A DNA stretch of 64,000 bases from Synergistaceae bacterium. Lineage in GTDB: Bacteria > Synergistota > Synergistia > Synergistales > Aminobacteriaceae. The notes beneath the pieces were generated by a model. The model was not told the origin of the DNA, made no database searches, and saw nothing but the letters and a program-made list of their open reading frames with translations. Shown here in pieces: positions 60,145 through 64,000 of the stretch. Each line of letters opens with the position of its first letter. Position 1 is the first letter of the stretch. Where the stretch lies: positions 1 through 64,000 of the forward strand of contig JAFSKV010000073.1 in NCBI GenBank assembly GCA_017448795.1, given 5' to 3'. The position numbers and the translations under genes are program-made.

Positions 60145-60750
60145 TCAATCTCTAAAGATGTTGCCCCTAATCCATCCGTCCAGAAAAGCAACCTGCTCTT
60201 CCGTGTGAAACCAATGCTCCCCGTCCTCCAACACCGTCAATCTTGCGTCATGTCTGCTGACGAACTCATTGACCGTCTCACGCGAAGTTATGCTGTCATG
60301 GCCGGCGTAAAGTATCTCTGTAGGGACGCTCCATGTTACCGGGTTTTCGCGGACGAAACAGAGATATTCCCACGACAAAATTTCGCCTGACGCTGTTACG
60401 ATTTCGCCCTTCCTGCGTAATTCATCCTCAGAGACTCCCGCCCGCCTCATCATGTCCAATATCACCCGCTCCATGTCGAGAATTGGCGAGATGAAGAGAG
60501 CCTTTGCGACATCACGGCCATGAAGCGCGAGCATCGTGAAGTACGCTCCAATGCTGTTGGCGATAACGGGGACTGAGTCATATTCCGCCCTCACAGTGTC
60601 ATATGCCGAGCGTATGCCGTCCCTAGCCTTCGCGGGAAAAGAGCCGTCATACTCCACGCCGACAACCTCAAAGCCGGGACAGTCCTTCCTGAAATTTTCG
60701 GCCTCGCTGGGACTCCCGCCCATTCCGTGAACGTACAGCACGCACTTCAT
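60145..60750 (-). CDS. Small alpha/beta-hydrolase
   Basis: A 201-residue cytosolic hydrolase. YVHGMGGSPSEAENF is the oxyanion loop, VIANSIGAYFTMLAL near residue 68 holds the nucleophile in N-S-I-G (usual G-x-S-x-G), and EDGEHWFHTEEQ near 175 the catalytic His; the Asp is probably in ILYAGHDSITS. The ATG at 60750 overlaps the preceding cupin-protein stop by one base (TGATG). Last gene of a minus-strand run from 63000. Substrate, probably an ester or amide, unknown. Confidence 0.82.
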   Translation of the reverse strand: MKCVLYVHGMGGSPSEAENFRKDCPGFEVVGVEYDGSFPAKARDGIRSAYDTVRAEYDSVPVIANSIGAYFTMLALHGRDVAKALFISPILDMERVILDMMRRAGVSEDELRRKGEIVTASGEILSWEYLCFVRENPVTWSVPTEILYAGHDSITSRETVNEFVSRHDARLTVLEDGEHWFHTEEQVAFLDGWIRGNIFRD

Positions 60751-61880
60751 CACTTCAACAGCGCGTATTCTGCCGGGTCGACGGCCTCGCACCACTCGTT
60801 TGACGTTCCTTCGCCGGCGACCTCAACCGCAAGATGCTGGAACCACGAGTCTTTTGCCGCCCCGTGCCAGTGCTTCACACCCGCCGGAATGTTCACGCAG
60901 TCCCCCGGCTTCAGCTCCTGCGCAGGCTTCCCCCATTCCTGATACCATCCCCGCCCGGCAACAGCAATCAGTATTTGCCCGCCGCCCTTTGTCGCGTGAT
61001 GGATGTGCCAGTGATTCCGGCAGCCAGGCTCAAACGTTACGTTGAAGATCCCTACTTGTTCCGTTGAGATTGGAGCAAGGTAGCTCTGTCCGTCAAAATA
61101 TTGCGCGTATGCCGTGTTGGGGTTGCCGAGAGGAAACACGCTGAGTTCTTGGCCGTCCGGTGAAAGATGAAGCCCCTTTGCGCTGAGTGTTACGTTGGCG
61201 GGATTGTTCGTTACTTCCTTGCTTGACTCTGTCATAGTATCTGCCTTCTTCCTGTAAGATTTGTAGCCTTCTGACTGTGTATATTCCCTCATGGCCTCAT
61301 CGTCCGCGTAAACTTCAAGAGTGTGGATGACGTTGCTTCTTTCACCCTTCTCACTTGTCGCGAACATCGCCATCACTCCCGGAACTTCAGCGACAGCCCG
61401 CGAATATTCCCGCGTGATTGCCGCCTTGAACTCGTCCAGATTTCCCGGCTTGACCGTAATCAGCCTCATCAATACGGACTTGCCTTTACCTTCTTTCTTC
61501 TGCTCAAGAACAACAGGGTCAACAGGAAGTATCGTGAGATTGTCTAGAATGGGCTTGCGTTCCTCGATGAATGCCTTGAAGCCCTCGCTTGCCTGGTGAA
61601 TCTCGTAGGCCTCCTCGTCTTCGTAGACCTCAAGTATCCTCATGATGTCGGGATTCTGGCGGTCAACAGCCCCATAAAGCGCGTAACTTCCCGGCTCATT
61701 TGGGGTGAACTTGGCGACAGTCCGGGAACTTATCGCGGCCATGTCGGACATTTTTCCGGGTGCTGACTTGAGGACTGCCCAGTGTACTTTGAGGGTGTGG
61801 CCTTCTGGCGCGAAAACAGAATACGCGAACGCCTGAGACGCGCACAGCACTGCGACTGCTGCAAGGATAAATGCCTTCAA
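60750..61880 (-). CDS. Secreted protein with two ABM-like domains and a cupin
   Basis: A 376-residue protein with signal peptide LKAFILAAVAVLCASQAFA. Two ABM (antibiotic-biosynthesis-monooxygenase-like) domains follow: KVHWAVLKSAPGKMSDMAAI...RILEVYEDEEAYEIHQAS and LMRLITVKPGNLDEFKAAIT...HTLEVYADDEAMREYTQS. The C-terminal cupin has FEPGCRNHWHIHHATKGGGQ and CVNIPAGVKHWHGAA, with three or four His for a metal. The TTG at 61880, eight bases after AAAGGAGATG within the end of the aldo-keto reductase gene, is the likely start; ATG 61904 would add eight polar residues before the signal. Resembles periplasmic carboxymuconolactone-type cupins. Substrate unknown. Confidence 0.85.
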   Translation of the reverse strand: MKAFILAAVAVLCASQAFAYSVFAPEGHTLKVHWAVLKSAPGKMSDMAAISSRTVAKFTPNEPGSYALYGAVDRQNPDIMRILEVYEDEEAYEIHQASEGFKAFIEERKPILDNLTILPVDPVVLEQKKEGKGKSVLMRLITVKPGNLDEFKAAITREYSRAVAEVPGVMAMFATSEKGERSNVIHTLEVYADDEAMREYTQSEGYKSYRKKADTMTESSKEVTNNPANVTLSAKGLHLSPDGQELSVFPLGNPNTAYAQYFDGQSYLAPISTEQVGIFNVTFEPGCRNHWHIHHATKGGGQILIAVAGRGWYQEWGKPAQELKPGDCVNIPAGVKHWHGAAKDSWFQHLAVEVAGEGTSNEWCEAVDPAEYALLK

Positions 61881-61882
61881 CG

Positions 61883-62809
61883 TTACTTCATCTCCTTTTC
61901 CCATACTCTTACCGTGTTAATGTCTGCATCCTCAGCGAGTGCCTCAAGAGCCTTCACTTCATCAGCTGAGAGAACAAGAGTAGCGGCCTTGACTGCGTCC
62001 TCAACATGACGGACTTTCGTAACCCCCAGAATCGGAACGGTACCCTTAGCGATTGCCCAAGCAACAGGAAGCTGGGCTACTCCGACATTATGGGAGTCAG
62101 CAATATCCTTCATCGCTGAGTTGAGCTTTTCGAGCTGAGGAAGAACAGGATTGTAGACCTGCCCTCTTGCGCTTCCTTCCGGGAAAGGGTGGGATGTGTC
62201 GTATTTCCCGGACAATGCGCCCTGTTCGAGAACCATGTACGCGAAAAACTCCGCGTCATTCTCCCTGCACCAGCCGAGAATCCCGGAATATTCCGAAGAA
62301 CGGTTGAGGAGGCTGTAGTGATTCTGTACGGCATTCACCTTCAGGCCTTCAGCACCGAGAATTTCCGCCGCTTCCCGCAGTTCGGCGAGGTTGTGATTCG
62401 AGAGTCCGATTTTGCCGACGTGTCCGCTCTTTGCCAGCGGTATCAGTTTCCGTGTCCATTCAGGCGCGCCTACAGGGTTGTGAATCCAGAAGTAGTCGAT
62501 GAAGTCAGTGCCTAGACGTTCTGCGCTGTCCTCATACATTGCTGTTACGGGGTTGGCGGCCTCAAGGTCTGCGCACTGCGGCGTAAACTTCGTTGAGATA
62601 AGGTAGCTTTCACGTGGAACTGTGCGGAGGAATTTTCCGAGAACTTCCTCTGACCTTCCCATGCCGTAGACATAAGCGGTGTCCCACAAGTTCAGGCCTG
62701 CCCTCTGTCCTGCCTCGAAGACGGGGCGCAGCTCATCCTCCGTGAAGTCAGTCCCGAATGTGCCGTCATTGCCCCAAGCCCAAGCACCTAACGCTATTTT
62801 CGGCCTCAT
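61883..62809 (-). CDS. Aldo/keto reductase
   Basis: A 308-residue TIM-barrel NADPH-dependent reductase. GLNLWDTAYVYGMGRSEEVLG near residue 40 holds the catalytic Asp and Tyr, ISTKFTP the Lys region and YFWIHNPV the His. The C-terminal VTKVRHVEDAVKA binds cofactor. It reduces aldehydes or ketones. The ATG is preceded by GGAGGAATC inside the tautomerase gene and overlaps its stop (ATGA). Middle gene of the run. Confidence 0.93.
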   Translation of the reverse strand: MRPKIALGAWAWGNDGTFGTDFTEDELRPVFEAGQRAGLNLWDTAYVYGMGRSEEVLGKFLRTVPRESYLISTKFTPQCADLEAANPVTAMYEDSAERLGTDFIDYFWIHNPVGAPEWTRKLIPLAKSGHVGKIGLSNHNLAELREAAEILGAEGLKVNAVQNHYSLLNRSSEYSGILGWCRENDAEFFAYMVLEQGALSGKYDTSHPFPEGSARGQVYNPVLPQLEKLNSAMKDIADSHNVGVAQLPVAWAIAKGTVPILGVTKVRHVEDAVKAATLVLSADEVKALEALAEDADINTVRVWEKEMK

Positions 62810-63000
62810 GCCTGATTCCTCCTTTCTGACAGAAGGACTCCGCCGACTCCAACATTGTCGGGTTCGTTCTCCTTGATGAGTGCGATGAAGGCTTGGGCTG
62901 GTACGTTCATAATCCTTGAGGCTGACTCGGTGAGCTCGCGGGCTAGCTGGGATTTCTGCTCTGTCGTGAGCTTCCCGGCCTCTACTGTGATTACGGGCAT
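62806..63000 (-). CDS. 4-oxalocrotonate tautomerase-like protein
   Basis: A 64-residue protein. MPVITVEAGKLTTEQKSQLA begins with the catalytic Pro1 (after Met removal), and VPAQAFIALIKENEPDNVGV with the closing GGVLLSER matches the family. Such small hexameric tautomerases isomerise enol-acids. It is first in the operon with the aldo-keto reductase, cupin-ABM protein and hydrolase. GGAGGGAT lies before the ATG. Confidence 0.9.
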   Translation of the reverse strand: MPVITVEAGKLTTEQKSQLARELTESASRIMNVPAQAFIALIKENEPDNVGVGGVLLSERRNQA

Positions 63001-63178
63001 GATTTATCCCTCCGTGTGAAAAGTTTTGTGGATGACCAAAATTATACAGGCCTGCACCATGCTTGAAGTGTGAGTAATTCTATCTATAATTCGCGAATCA
63101 TGACACGAGATGCCTTACTTCCCGCGCGGATTTTCCGTGATAAGTGCCTCACTTTCACCCCCTCCGTAAAATTGACTC

Positions 63179-63250
63179 TTGCATTTTCCGGGCTTATGGA
63201 GTAATATTCCCCGCGTTGTTCAGTTAGCACTCTTTCAGATTGAGTGCCAT
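63179..63250 (+). promoter_or_regulatory. groESL promoter with CIRCE operator
   Basis: -35 TTGCAT (63179-63184), 17 bases, -10 TAATAT (63202-63207). Then TTAGCACTC-N9-GAGTGC (63224-63247, flanking CAT to 63250), the CIRCE element bound by HrcA to repress groESL until heat shock. The right arm ends CAT rather than TAA. Confidence 0.92.
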
Positions 63251-63268
63251 TAACCACTAAGGAGGCAA

Positions 63269-63568
63269 ATGGGAATCATGAAACTTAAACCGTTAGGCGA
63301 CAGGATAGTTGTGAAAGTCCTTGAGCGCGAAGAGAAGACAAAGAGCGGACTCTTCCTTCCCGACACAGCCAAAGAGAAGCCGACAGAAGGGGAAGTAATC
63401 GCGGTGGGAACCGGGAAAATTCTCGACAACGGCCAGAAGCAGCCCGTAGAGGTCAAAGTAGGCGACAGGATAATATTCAGCAAGTACGCGGGGACAGAAG
63501 TGAAACTTGACGGCGAAGAGCTCGTGATATTCAGTGAGAGAGACGTGCTCGCAATCGTGGAGAAATAA
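63269..63568 (+). CDS. groES: Co-chaperonin GroES
   Basis: A 99-residue Gro[22 protein letters not shown], the mobile loop [17 protein letters not shown] near residue 29, and the roof [20 protein letters not shown] are typical. It caps GroEL for folding. ATG 63269 lies three bases after AAGGAGG; the internal ATG at 63278 (MKLKPLGD, the usual GroES start) lies twelve bases after it and may be the true one. Followed by groEL after 15 nt. Confidence 0.97.
   Translation: MGIMKLKPLGDRIVVKVLEREEKTKSGLFLPDTAKEKPTEGEVIAVGTGKILDNGQKQPVEVKVGDRIIFSKYAGTEVKLDGEELVIFSERDVLAIVEK

Positions 63569-64000
<432 letters not shown>

Overview
This 64 kb window is gene-dense bacterial chromosome with no phage, CRISPR array or intact insertion sequence. 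The gene mix (TAXI-type TRAP transporter with fused permease, flavo-diiron protein, sugar-acid dehydratase/KDPG route, many small periplasmic binding proteins, cytosolic rather than respiratory redox enzymes) fits an anaerobic, gut- or rumen-type member of the Synergistota. That assignment is inference from gene content; no rRNA is present. Many -10 boxes have the extended form TGC-TANNAT.

Layout. 1-137: the end of tRNA-Lys and a complete tRNA-Glu. 149-6284: a four-gene operon of NurA-like nuclease, HerA-like ATPase, Hsp90/MORC-like GHKL ATPase and a radical SAM protein, a candidate DNA-processing or defence module. 6409-10461: ClpB and a MATE exporter. 10456-13237: two decayed genes, an Hsp70-like protein missing its N-terminal half and carrying an internal stop, and a frameshifted partner. 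13353-18990: a sugar-acid catabolic operon (GntP permease, IlvD/Edd dehydratase, KDPG aldolase, KDG kinase) with a divergent or upstream FadR-type regulator. 19180-25697: SDF symporter with an extra N-terminal domain, CsaA, iron alcohol dehydrogenase, a circularly permuted binding protein, three zinc-ribbon proteins and a fucosyltransferase. 25698-34464: NikR, GH57, two more permuted binding proteins, VanX-like dipeptidase, cupin plus flavo-diiron protein, ankyrin protein.

34521-39976: uvrC, a fragment of a Dam methylase, a DpnI homologue with an in-frame stop, a companion ORF and a P-type Ca2+ ATPase, all overlapping on the minus strand. 40032-45279: a Sel1-repeat protein with a frameshift after its signal peptide, then a TAXI TRAP transporter.

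45347-54404 is the most striking part. Three tandem Ro60/Rsr-like TROVE-vWA paralogues each have the same promoter region (an inverted repeat overlapping -35, and a 16-base upstream motif). Two structured minus-strand RNAs with compensatory base changes and intrinsic terminators lie between them. Two paralogues also share a roughly 200-nt mRNA leader. The working hypothesis is a multi-Ro ribonucleoprotein locus with its own Y-like RNAs.

54394-56728: a small RiPP locus with a 38-residue Cys-containing precursor, an rSAM/SPASM maturase and an amidohydrolase. 56948-63000: redox and detoxification genes in overlapping operons. 63179-64000: groES-groEL behind a CIRCE operator, groEL running off the window.

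Interrupted genes cluster in accessory modules (Hsp70 pair, DpnI/Dam, Sel1). This may be real decay, but assembly error cannot be excluded from sequence alone.
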